Source of the DNA: Rutpela maculata
Lineage: Eukaryota; Arthropoda; Insecta; Coleoptera; Cerambycidae
DNA length: 64,000 nt
Assembly (NCBI GenBank): GCA_936432065.2
Contig: OW386285.2
Location: 138,847,235 to 138,911,234, forward strand
Reading direction: 5' to 3'
Under the pieces are notes generated by a model. It was not told where the DNA came from. It did no database searches and saw only the letters and a list, made by a program, of their open reading frames with translations. Position numbers and translations under genes: made by a program. Below are positions 42,969-53,010 of the stretch, piece after piece (position 1 is the first letter of the stretch; each line of letters begins with the position of its first letter).

Positions 42969-44586
42969 TGAATTACATAAACATTATAATAATTGTCAGA
43001 CTAAAGATCATTATTTTGTGGTCGAGTAGATATGGAGTAAAAACTTGGGTATGGTTACCAATTAATTATCCATTCATCTTTTAATCGATCATAGATTGGA
43101 AAATGGAGAAAGCACTTGAGAACTTAGTACCTTAAAATTCACATATCATATTGCATCAAATTGGGTTATTTTATTTCTTAAATATACATTTATATCAGTT
43201 AATCAAAAATACTTTACATCATGGTTAGATAAACAACGCTAAATGATGTTAACCTAACATCACAAAATAACATCTCTCTTTTTACGTCATTATTACGTCT
43301 TTGTAGTCAATGTCATATGTCGATTGACCAAGAAGTGACAACAAGTTACCCTGCCGACTGGAATGTGGCGCATGCGTTGAAAGACTCTTACAAGCATAAC
43401 GAGATTTAATGAGGATATGGCCCATCTCATACGTGGGATAGCTGAAAAGTTTATTGTTCCCTAGCATAACAGGAGAGATTACAATATGTAAATATATGAA
43501 TGGTAATAAATGGTAACAAAGAGTCTATTCAAAAGTTCGCTTGATTGGTTAGCAACCACTGTTTGGAGTTGGAACTCTTATTATGGCACTGTCTCCGAAA
43601 TAGCTTCCACAAAGGTCAAGACAAAACAAACACTCGATACGCGTTTCGACAACCACGTTGCAATTATCTGAAAATGATTAAAACTGAGTTTAAATCATCT
43701 TCATATATTTTCAACAATAAATCACGATTCGTCCAGCCGTGAAATAGTTTAAATACAAATAATTTGATCTGTTGAACTATGTCATGACTCATCGCACCGC
43801 CACATTATGTTATATAAATATAGAATACATAATCAGATTCAATTTAGATTTAACAATCCTCAAATGATGCCAACTTTATTAGCGAAATGCGCGCCGAATT
43901 TGGTGTTTTGGTGTAGTAGTAATTAAATGTTGGTGTCATAACAAAGGCTCCAACATCCCTTTAAGAGAGCTGTTACAGTGATATTTCTTGAGACTGAAAA
44001 ATATTTGTATAATTAATGAGACTTTGTGGAGTAAAGTAGTTTCTTAGACAAGAGTAGTATATTCTTTAATATTCATTTAAATTAATCATATAATTAGAGG
44101 CAGCTAATTTAGAACTTTGTTTTAATTACGTAGCTTCTTGAACTTTTTCCCATCTTCTTGAATATTGTATTTAAAATGATAATATTTGTTACGACGCCAG
44201 CGAGGTGAAAATAAAAGCACAGCATGTGTTTTAATTAAACATTTTTTACGTTGATGGCAATCTCCACAAATGGGAGATTTAAGTCATAAAAAATATAATA
44301 AACCTTGTATGATCAAACATTAACAAGTAAGCCTCTAATAAAAGGTCGTATTATTTAACTTCAATTAAAAATTAACCAAAATGTGGAAATGAACATTTAT
44401 TTCTCTTTTGAAAATTAAAACCAGTATAAATACTTTGGATAAGCTTCCCACTAAAGGATAAAATTGTATCCATAAATTAAATCATTTTTCCTTAAATTTA
44501 GGTAATTACAGATACTACCATGTAGACAAGTTGTCATAAAAATACCCAAATGATGAGTTGTTGAAAATTTATAACACATCAATTAT
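42969..44586. other. Unassigned DNA
   Basis: No gene recognised in about 1.6 kb of AT-rich sequence between the Gypsy provirus and the first CACAG foldback. All reading frames are short. Confidence 0.4.
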
Positions 44587-44880
44587 CACAGGCCCACAAA
44601 AAAAAAGTTGTCTGCGCCGGGGTACTGACCATACCTATCCCTTGTATTTTGTGCCGCTGAACACAAATCTGTCCTCAGTTTTTCCCCTATACGTCAGGTT
44701 TTTTTTTAACAGCAAATAAATATATAAATATCACGATTCAACACGACTTTTTTTGCTGTTAAAAAAAACCGGACGTGTAGGGGAAAAACTAAGGTCAGAT
44801 TCGTGTTCAGCGAATCAAGATACAAGGGATAGGTGTGGTCAGTACCACCACGCAGACCACTTTTTTTGATTGCCATTGTG
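44587..44880. mobile_element. CACAG-type foldback MITE, copy 1
   Basis: A 294-bp palindromic unit. The left arm CACAGGCCCACAAAAAAAAA, GTTGTCTGCG, GGGTACTGACC, TATCCCTTGTAT pairs with the right arm ATACAAGGGATAGGTGTGGT, CAGTACC, CGCAGACCAC. The inner parts, CCCTATACGTCAGG and CCGGACGTGTAGGGG, also pair. Same family as 44912-49601. Confidence 0.85.
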
Positions 44881-44911
44881 TCACAGTGTGGCACAGTGTG
44901 GCACAGTGTGG
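44881..44911. repeat. CACAGTGTGG tandem triplication
   Basis: Three exact head-to-tail copies of the decamer CACAGTGTGG (44882-44911) sit exactly between the two foldback MITE copies. Probably slippage of a junction sequence. Confidence 0.9.
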
Positions 44912-44950
44912 CACAATCCCACAAAAAAAAGTCATCTGCGCGGGGGTACT

Positions 44951-45129
44951 TGTTGAGGAACAATGAATTGTATATTGATATAAATAATTTATAGTGTGCT
45001 ATGTTGTTTTTATAGATATGTGAGTTTATTATATTTGATGAATTGACTTGTATTATTTTATATTGTGAAATCTGTTTTATTAAATTTATCACACACATTC
45101 TGTCAATTATCATTACCCTTCCTCCAAGA
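44951..45129 (+). repeat. Copia 5' LTR
   Basis: Starts TGTTGAGGAACAATG and ends CCCTTCCTCCAAGA; 179 bp. Identical to the 3' LTR except at 45009. Confidence 0.95.
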
Positions 45130-45141
45130 GGTTATGGGCCC
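45130..45141 (+). promoter_or_regulatory. Copia primer binding site (half initiator tRNA-Met)
   Basis: GGTTATGGGCCC directly follows the 5' LTR. It is the known Copia-type primer site, complementary to an internal stretch of initiator tRNA-Met next to the anticodon loop rather than to the tRNA 3' end. Confidence 0.88.
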
Positions 45142-45206
45142 TGTAGAAATTGTTTAAAATTGTGGAAGCTATAATTACTAAATTTTTTTTTTTTATAATT
45201 ATAATA

Positions 45207-47420
45207 ATGGCTGTTGAAGTTGATAAATATCACATTTCTTTATTCAATGGAACCAATTTCGACAACTGGAAATTTCGAGTAACAATTTTAATGGAAGACA
45301 GAGATTGTACAGCATGTTTGAACGGTTTGCCGGAAGATTACAAAATATTAGAGACAGATAACAATACAGTTAAAGCAACTAAAGAAAGGAAAATTGCAGA
45401 TTTTCAGAAGAAAGATCGTAAATGCAAATCTATAATTACTCAGTTTTTATCTGATAGTCATTTGGAATATGTTAAAGATAAACATAATGCACGGGAAATG
45501 TGGCAATCGCTATCAAAAACTTTTAAGCGAAAAGGAATTGCCAATCAGTTGTATTTAAGGAAGCAGCTATTGCAGTTAAAAGTTGACGAAGAAAAAAGCC
45601 TTACCTTACATTTTCTAACATTTGATGGAATTATGAGAAAATTAAAAGGCTGTGGAGCAAATTTAGAAGAAATTGACATAATCTGTCATTTGCTGCTAAC
45701 ATTGCCAAAAAGCTATGAGATGATTGTAACAGCACTTGAAACTTTGGGAAATGACTTATCCTTAGAGTATGTCAAAGGGAGATTATTGGATGAAGAAGCA
45801 AAACGTCAACCAAAAGCTAGTAGAGTTTCAGAAAATTCAACAGCATTCACTGGAAAAACACATAACTACTCATATTCAAATAAATTCCAAAGAAAGCCAT
45901 TTAATCAACAAGGAACTTCAAAATCATATTCAAAAGGAAATTTCAATTATAAATGTCATTCATGTGGGCAATATGGAAGCAAAAGGAATCCGAGAAAAGA
46001 CAAATCAAATAATTATAATAACTATCGTCATAGCTTCAAAACTAATAAAGATACAGTAGCAAATAGTGGAATAAAAGAAGAGATAGACAGTGAAGAGGAT
46101 AATGTGGTGTTTGTTGCAGAATTAGGACAAGAAAATATTAAAGGTACAGAATGGTTTATTGACTCAGGGGCGACGGACCATATGGCGAACGTTGATAATT
46201 ACTTTTTTAAATGTTGGAAGTTGCCAGTAAACATTTCTGTAGCTAAATCAGGTGAAACTATAACAGCTACTAAAGCTGGACATATTAAAAGTTATATGGA
46301 TGTGGAAGGGATGTTACAAAAATGTGTACTTAAAAATGTATTGTATGTACCGAATTTAAGATATAATTTATTCTCTGTACGTCGACTAGAAAAATCTGGT
46401 TTAAAAACAACTTTTGAAAATAATAAAGCAGTCATTCAAAAAGGAAATAAGATAGTAGGAATTGCAAGAAGAACTAATACTCTATATAAACTTGAAATAT
46501 TTGTTGACAGTGACAATACACAAAAATCTCTTGCTGAAATGGCAAGTGTACAGACATCTACTGATTTATGGCATAAACGTTTTGGCCATATAGGTTTAAA
46601 TGATTTGTTAAAAATTGTAAACACAAACATGGTTATTTGGTTAGAAGATAACATTAAAACATCAAATTACCAATGTGAAACATGTTTATTTGGTAAAATT
46701 ACTAAGAAACCACACAATACTGCAAGAATACGGGCAAAACGGCCATTGGAACTGATACATTCAGATGTGTGTGGACCTATAACACCAGCTGCATGGAATG
46801 GTGGGAAATATTTTGTTACATTTATTGATGATTATACGCATTTTACCCAGGTGTATATTTTAAAGCACAAAAGTGAAGTATTCAAGACATATAAAGCAAA
46901 AGTATGTAATCATTTCGGAACAAGTTTATCAAGGCTTCGAAGTGATGGAGGTGGAGAGTATATTAGTAATGAATTTAAGAAATATTGTCAAGAAGAAGGT
47001 ATTCAGACTGAACATAACATACCTCATACGCCGGAACAGAATGGAGTAGCGGAACGTATGAACCGAACTATACTTGATAAAGCCAGATCAATGATTTTAG
47101 GATCTGAACTGTCACGGAATTTATGGAATGAGGTAGTAGTGACAGCTGTTTATTTAATCAACAGATCACCTACTACAGCTTTAATAAATCAGTCACCCGC
47201 TGAAATATGGTATGGTAGAAAACCGAATGTTTCAAAGTTTAAAACATTTGGTTGCGTTGCTTATTTATATACACCGAAGAATTTACGAGGGAAATTTGAT
47301 GCCAAATGCCAAAGGATGTTAATGATAGGCTACACAACAAATGGATATCGTCTATGGAACCTGGATTTACATCAAATAATTATCGGACACGACGTAATTT
47401 TTCATAGAAGACAAATTTAA
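45207..47420 (+). CDS. gag-pol: Copia Gag-protease-integrase
   Basis: The track of open codons begins at 45150, but the start at 45207 (MAVEVDKYHISLFNGTNFDN) matches Copia Gag N-termini. The first 19 codons run through a poly-T stretch and look untranslated. Domains: Gag helical region (residues ~1-200), a knuckle CHSCGQYGSKRNPR in which the His and last Cys of CX2CX4HX4C are Ser and Arg, protease with FIDSGATDHM (46155-46185), integrase zinc region (HKRFGH, CETCLFG) at ~46570-46690, then SDVCGP, DGGGEY and the third acidic residue in EQNGVAERMNRT. It stops early at 47418-47420 by a frameshift just after the integrase core, so RT is not reached in frame. Confidence 0.93.
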   Translation: MAVEVDKYHISLFNGTNFDNWKFRVTILMEDRDCTACLNGLPEDYKILETDNNTVKATKERKIADFQKKDRKCKSIITQFLSDSHLEYVKDKHNAREMWQSLSKTFKRKGIANQLYLRKQLLQLKVDEEKSLTLHFLTFDGIMRKLKGCGANLEEIDIICHLLLTLPKSYEMIVTALETLGNDLSLEYVKGRLLDEEAKRQPKASRVSENSTAFTGKTHNYSYSNKFQRKPFNQQGTSKSYSKGNFNYKCHSCGQYGSKRNPRKDKSNNYNNYRHSFKTNKDTVANSGIKEEIDSEEDNVVFVAELGQENIKGTEWFIDSGATDHMANVDNYFFKCWKLPVNISVAKSGETITATKAGHIKSYMDVEGMLQKCVLKNVLYVPNLRYNLFSVRRLEKSGLKTTFENNKAVIQKGNKIVGIARRTNTLYKLEIFVDSDNTQKSLAEMASVQTSTDLWHKRFGHIGLNDLLKIVNTNMVIWLEDNIKTSNYQCETCLFGKITKKPHNTARIRAKRPLELIHSDVCGPITPAAWNGGKYFVTFIDDYTHFTQVYILKHKSEVFKTYKAKVCNHFGTSLSRLRSDGGGEYISNEFKKYCQEEGIQTEHNIPHTPEQNGVAERMNRTILDKARSMILGSELSRNLWNEVVVTAVYLINRSPTTALINQSPAEIWYGRKPNVSKFKTFGCVAYLYTPKNLRGKFDAKCQRMLMIGYTTNGYRLWNLDLHQIIIGHDVIFHRRQI

Positions 47421-47423
47421 TTT

Positions 47424-49195
47424 TATAGATGTCAAAAATACAAAAATTAAAAATGAAACTGAAACATCAGAATCTACTGATTTTAAAAACAATAATGAAG
47501 ATAAAAGTATCGAATTAAAAAACGAAGAAGAGAGAAGAAAGCCACAGTGGCATGAAGATTATGACAGGACTACTGGTTTTGCTTTAAACGCGATGTCTGA
47601 AGAACCAGCCAGTTATAAAGAAATGTTATTAAATTCAAAAAAGACTAAATGGGTTCAAGCAATGAAGGACGAATACAATTCATTAATAAAAAATCAAACA
47701 TGGAATTTGATATCCTTACCTTATGGAAAGAAACCTGTAGATTGCAAATGGGTGTACAGAATTAAAATTAATAGCAATGGAACTCTAAAATATAAAGCAA
47801 GGTTAGTTGCAAAAGGTTTTCAACAGGAGTATGGTAGGAGATTATAATGAAGTATTTGCTCCAGTTGCACGTCTAACGACAGTACGTATTTTATTAGCTG
47901 TGTCAAATGAAAAAGAGATGGATTTACACCAAATGGATGTCCGAACTGCATTTTTGAATGGGCATTTAAATGAGGATATTTATATGAAACAATCAGAAGG
48001 TTTTATTAACAATAATAAATTAGTTTGTAAACTAAACAGAACCTTGTATGGATTGAAACAAAGTCCTAGAGAGTGTAATCAAGTATTTAGTAATTTTATA
48101 ACAAGTCTAAGATTCAAGCAGAGTAAATCTGACTACTGTTTATATGTGAAAACAACAAATAATAACGAATTATTTTATTTGCTGTTATACGTCGATGATT
48201 TATTATTGGCCTGTAGAGATACAGCGCAAATAACATTAATGAAATCGAAATTGTTAACAAGATTTGATATGGAAGATTTGGGAGAGGTAAAAATATATTT
48301 GGGACTGAAGATTGAACGTCACTTTGACAATAATTCACTAACTATCAGTCAATGTCAATATTTACGTAAAGTATTACAAAAGTTCAACATGAATGATTGT
48401 AAACCTGTTAATATACCTCTGGAACAAAAATTGAACATATCCTACCATAAGGAAGAAAAGGAGGAACTTAATAAACCATACAGACAATTATTGGGATCAC
48501 TAATGTTTGCTATGTTAGGAACAAGACCAGACTTAAGTTTTGCAGTTAGTTACTTAAGTAGAGTTCAAGACAGACCAACTGAAGAAACTTGGAGATATCT
48601 GAAAAGAATTTTGCGATATATACAAGGTACGATTGATTTAAAACTTGTATATAAGAAGAATAATACTTCTGCTTTAATGGGTTATTGCGATGCCGATTTT
48701 GCAGGTGATATAACTGACAGACGATCAACTACGGGATACATTTTTAAAGTATTCGGTTGCACCGTGTCTTGGGTATCTCGTAAGCAAACAACTGTTGCTC
48801 TCTCCACCACTGAGGCCGAATACATGGCTCTTGCAGCTGCAACTTGTGAAGGTGTTTGGTTGAAAAGTATTCTAAATGACATGCAAATAAATTTAGGGAA
48901 TAAACCCTTCACAATTTTTGAAGACAATCAAGGTTGCATATTTATTGCAAAGAATCCCGCTGACCATAAACGAACTAAGCACATCGATGTGAGATATCAT
49001 TTCATACGTGATAAAATCAACAAGAAGATTGTTGAAATAATATATAAGCCTACAGAGAAGCAGGTTGCTGATATTTGTACGAAAAGTTCACCGAAACCAA
49101 GGTTCGAGAAATTTCGAGAAATGATGGGTCTAAGTTATTACTCCACAGAAGACATAGAAGACATTTCATTGAGAGGGGGTGTTGAGGAACAATGA
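47424..49195 (+). pseudogene. pol: Copia reverse transcriptase and RNase H, frameshifted
   Basis: Two overlapping frames. 47424-47847 has the linker and the RT start (WVQAMKDEYNSLIKNQTWNL, CKWVYRIK, YKARLVAKGF). 47807-49195 has FAPVARLTTVR, MDVRTAFLNGHL, the catalytic LLYVDDLLLA (48180-48205), RPDLSFAVSYLSR, RNase H with YCDADFAGD and LSTTEAEYMAL, and the C-terminal VADICTKS. The shift lies near 47835, in GGAGTATGGTAGGAGA. All catalytic motifs seen are intact, so the copy has lost only reading frame. Confidence 0.92.
49171..49179 (+). promoter_or_regulatory. Copia polypurine tract
   Basis: GAGAGGGGG immediately precedes the 3' LTR and overlaps the last codons of the pol frame. It is the expected plus-strand primer. 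Confidence 0.85.
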
Positions 49196-49358
49196 ATTGT
49201 ATATTGATATAAATAATTTATAGTGTGCTATGTTGTTGTTATAGATATGTGAGTTTATTATATTTGATGAATTGACTTGTATTATTTTATATTGTGAAAT
49301 CTGTTTTATTAAATTTATCACACACATTCTGTCAATTATCATTACCCTTCCTCCAAGA
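49180..49358 (+). repeat. Copia 3' LTR
   Basis: 179 bp, followed by the GTACT duplication at 49359-49363. The pol stop codon lies 14-16 bp inside it. Confidence 0.95.
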
Positions 49359-49601
49359 GTACTGACCACATCTATCCCTTGTATTTTAAGCCGCTGAACA
49401 CGAATCTGATCTTAGTTTTTCACCAGCACGTTTTCTTTTAATAGCAAATAAATATATAAATATTAGACTTTTTTGCTTTAAAAAAAAAACCTGACGAATA
49501 GGGGAAAAACTAAGGTCAGATTCGTGTTCAGCAGGTCAAAATACAAGGGATAGGTATGGTCAATACCGCGGCGCAGACAACTTTTTTTTTGTGGACCTGT
49601 G

Positions 49602-50307
49602 TTATGATTGTGGGCACCTATACTGTACGTTTTATTTTTGTTATATTAGCTAGCGACTCACTGCGTATTTTTAAAATAATTGGGGCATAAGTAAATCTAA
49701 CCAAAACTAGTATTTATACTAGAAAGTTGTTTTTCCTATAAATTAGACTTAAAATAAATAAATTAGTGTTTAGGCATTAACCAATTCATTAAGAATAAAT
49801 TAATATTTTGTTTAGGGTTAGCTCATGACTTATTTGTAGCTATAGCCATATATCAATACCGCAACCTACATATTTATACGCACAGAATATTGCCACCACC
49901 GGATGTGTTATTATCATATAAATTGCAATTATTAATTTTCACGTCAAACGAATTACAACAATTTTTGGAGTAGAATGAAAATTGTTCATTTTAATTTCAT
50001 TTATGGAAAAACTACTTACCTTGCGAATCATAGCACTGAAACTTTTTTTCTTGGTGAATAATTAAACAAGCATCATTTTTAAAAACTTTCATCGTCGTAC
50101 ATGTCTTTGTTTTTTATGGCGAACCATTTTGCGATAACTTTGGCACACATTTTCCTGCCTTTTCAAGCGCTAGCAAAGCCCCGCGATATCGAAAAATCAA
50201 TGTTGTTAGAGCCATTAGAATACATGCTTTTCAACTCTTCCCCAGTTTTTCTCGCTGTTTTTCCTTACTTGACTAACCTACTTATATATGAAAGATGTTA
50301 TTGAAAT
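49602..50307. other. Unassigned DNA
   Basis: No gene recognised. Confidence 0.35.
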
Positions 50308-51049
50308 ATTTCGTAACTAAAAAAGAACCCAATTAAAAGTATACAATTATAGTCGGGAATCTCAGCTCCAATTTAAGGCTTATTTTTTGACGCCTAAGTA
50401 CCTATCAGACATACGGCTGAAAAGTATCGTAGTCGATGTAAAATTGTCTGCTGAATCCGAATTCGAAGGGCGCATAAAAATCGGGGATTGCCTTCAACCC
50501 TTAATCCGCGAATTTACCCTTATTTCGGAAATTGTGAAAACTGAATTTTTAAAATATAACTTGCTTTTTCTGCCACAAAAAAAAGATAAAAATCTATTTT
50601 TTTTTCAAATTGTAGCACACAGTGCATTTAATGCAACAGTGTAGTCAAAACCCATCTAATACTTATAGAAATTTTAGAAAAAAACATGTAGTGAACTTCT
50701 ACGCAGCCGGCGCATTGAAAAATATAGCCTGCGAGGTTTTTTTTTATTTTGGGAAATTGACAAAAACTAGATCGTACGAAATTACAAGAAAAGACTAAAA
50801 TTATTTTTAGTGATTGATCATACTGATATTTTGAGTGAAAGGGAAGATATGATTTTTTTAAATTTGGCCCTCCTGCGAACGAGCGCGCTACGAGTTGAAA
50901 CCGACGTATGCGGGCACCCTATTGCATTAGATTTAGTTATTTGAACCTGTATTAATAGGAACAATATTCCTGTGTTTAATTTTATCGGCATAATTTTGTT
51001 TAAAAGATATAGTTATTAATAGAGTTGTTTAGAATTCCTTAGGTTTAAT

Positions 51050-51563
51050 TACTTCCACTTCATGGAAGTAGAGTAACAATAAAAAAAATGGGATTTATTT
51101 TGTTCAAATAGGATTAGGATGTCATCAAACGTTGAAATTTTAAGTTGGAACAAAATTTAAAAAACCAATCAGTCCGTCTTGTCTGTAACTTTTTTTGGGC
51201 GCACGATTACTCTGGAATAATTCATGATATTGGCTTGAAATTTGGTACACCTACAGTACATCTTGAGGGATAAATGTGGGTAAATGGGCGAAGACAAGTA
51301 AAGCAAACAAGAGTTTATAAAATTGGGATTTAATGTTTGTACAAGAAGCCAAGATCTCAAACATTTTTTGGCATCAGCAACCTCACTACCACCCTCATTA
51401 CTACCGCCACAACATTATTAAATGGGGTAAAAAATGTGATATAGATTGTGTACAAAACGCATCAATTTTTTTCTTAACTTCAGCCAACCCACTACGGTGG
51501 GGATGGGGTGGTAATGGGAGACCTGGAAGAGTCTTGGAAGTAGTGATTCCTTAGGCAGTGGTT
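51050..51563 (-). mobile_element. Helitron-like (HINE-type) element, copy 3
   Basis: Inverted relative to copy 1. It begins with the hairpin TACTTCCA-CTTCA-TGGAAGTA (51054-51074), has a shortened GTCTTGTCTG tract, GGGCGCACGATTACTCTGGA and ACCACCCTCATTACTACC, and ends GGAAGTAGTGATTCCTTAGG then CAGTGGTTT. About 180 bp shorter than copies 1 and 4. Confidence 0.75.
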
Positions 51564-51615
51564 TGTATTTATATCAGCTAAGTGAAATACATTAGAATTA
51601 ATAATTAAAAATTAT

Positions 51616-52305
51616 TATAATTAGGAAGTTTCCTATTTCAGAAATATCAAGTACATTCGACCTCATTTAGTAGTCCTTCAGATAACTAGTCAAACAAAAA
51701 AAAAATTTATCTCGATATCTGAAAAAATCACGAACTTATTCAATTTCTTATTTGAATACTTCGCCTCGGCTGAAGTCCACCGTGACGTCACAATACACAA
51801 CGCGCTGACTTGCCATGCCGGCGGCGCGCTGTATGTTCCCTTTATTTAGTGTATGTGCTCGATTTTCTGAAATGTCACAAAATGTCACTTTTGATTCGTT
51901 CGTGCCGAGCCGAATTTTCGAATTTCGCCGTGCAATTTACGATCAGGTCTATCTGGAAGACTTCCTCTTTACGTCGCGACATCATACGGCCGTCCCAATG
52001 GTGTTTTTCGAAAAATATGAACGTGCCAAAAATTGCAATTTTTTCGGCTCTCAAATGTAAGCTAGCTATAAACTGCCGGTGCCTGCCAGCGAGTATAAAG
52101 GTGCCCGCGCCCGCTCGCTGTTGGCGGAATCATGTATTGTGACGTAATCGAGCTCAGCCCAGATGATCGCGGCATTTTAAACTTGGAAGGACCATAACTT
52201 TTTTATTTATAGAGATAATTTAAAAAAAATTACAGATATTTTTTAGATTTTTACGACTATTTATTACGAGAAAATGAGAAAAATGGAAACTTCCTAATTA
52301 TAAGT
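51616..52305. mobile_element. TIR element carrying the conserved short ORF, copy 2
   Basis: Ends TATAATTAGGAAGTTTCC (51616) and, inverted, GGAAACTTCCTAATTATA (52288-52305) are perfect inverted repeats. Between them lies the block shared with 20095-20325: a frame with VPSRIFEFRRAIYDQVYLED and VPMVFFEKYER ending at a GTAAGCT (52058-52064). A GTGACGTCAC lies near 51782 and GTGACGTAA near 52139. A small DNA element that carries a host or transposon exon is one reading; the duplicated ORF could also be part of an unrecognised repeat. Confidence 0.6.
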
Positions 52306-52745
52306 TTTCATCAGTACATTTAGCTAACACCATAATAATGCAACACCAGTTCTCCAGTTTTCTTGCAAAAACACCTCCTGTTGCAAATATTATTCTCACA
52401 TTTGCAAACGACTACTTAGAAGTGACTGGCTTCGATTTTTTCTCGCACATGGTAGGTATCAGTACACCTTTTGTCAATGTCTAATTATGTTGAAGAACAT
52501 CTGGAAGTTTTGTTACCTGTTTCCTTCCAAATAAGGAGTGTATAGGCACATATCTTCATTAGGTGGTAAAACTCTATATCGCTCTTGCAGTTTAAAAATA
52601 AATGTGCCCTTAGTTCTCTAAGGCTTACGTGGAAACGTAGTGACCATACAGGCATTTGAAGAATATGGGGCCAGTGTTTATAAATTCCATGACGTGCCAC
52701 TATTGCTGCTCTTCCAAAACACAAAATTTTAGTATGGAGAATATA
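52306..52745. other. Unassigned interior of the 3.6-kb element
   Basis: The minus strand 52485-52724 (79 codons, with LRFHVSLRELRAHLFLNCK) may be a LINE C-terminal remnant, but the similarity is weak. Confidence 0.3.
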
Positions 52746-53010
52746 ACTATATCGTGATGATATAATAAAAACACTTTACTTTGTTTTTTATCACTAGTTT
52801 ATTGTAACATACACGTTACTGCAGTTTCGGCACATTAACGAGCCATTTTCAAACGTTGATTGCGTTGATTACAAAAAAATTAGATTTTTTTTGTAATCAA
52901 CGTTTGAAAATGGCACGTTAATGTGCTGAAACTGCAGTAACGTGTATGTTACAATAAACTAGTGATAGAAAACAAAGTAAAGTGTTTTTCTCATATCATC
53001 ATGATAAACT
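52746..53010. mobile_element. Near-perfect foldback, ~120-bp arms
   Basis: 52752-52870 pairs with 52889-53008: TACACGTTACTGCAGTTTCG, CACATTAACG, CCATTTTCAAACGTTGATTG and their complements, with few mismatches. The spacer is under 20 bp. The high pairing suggests recent insertion or ongoing arm conversion. Confidence 0.85.

Larger units (their letters stand above)
44951..49358 (+). mobile_element. Copia LTR retrotransposon, recently inserted
   Basis: 4.4-kb element in the order 5' LTR, primer site, gag-protease-integrase frame, RT-RNase H frames, polypurine tract, 3' LTR. The target duplication GTACT lies at 44946-44950 and 49359-49363. The LTRs (179 bp each) differ at one site (T at 45009, G at 49238). 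The domain order integrase before RT is diagnostic for Copia/Pseudoviridae. The coding region has two frameshifts (near 47415 and 47835) and a damaged zinc knuckle, so this copy is not autonomous despite its youth. Confidence 0.97.
44912..49601. mobile_element. CACAG-type foldback MITE, copy 2, split by the Copia element
   Basis: 44912-44950 and 49364-49601 together make a 277-bp palindromic unit of the same family as 44587-44880, including the GCGCAGACAACTTTTTTTTT tip near 49572 and the CCTGTG end at 49601. The Copia element inserted 39 bp from its left tip and duplicated GTACT. Confidence 0.85.

Noticed and set aside
44706..45113. 135-codon minus-strand frame
   Set aside because: It runs across the foldback MITE and the Copia 5' LTR; a similar piece reappears over the 3' LTR (49166-49369), so it is a repeat shadow.
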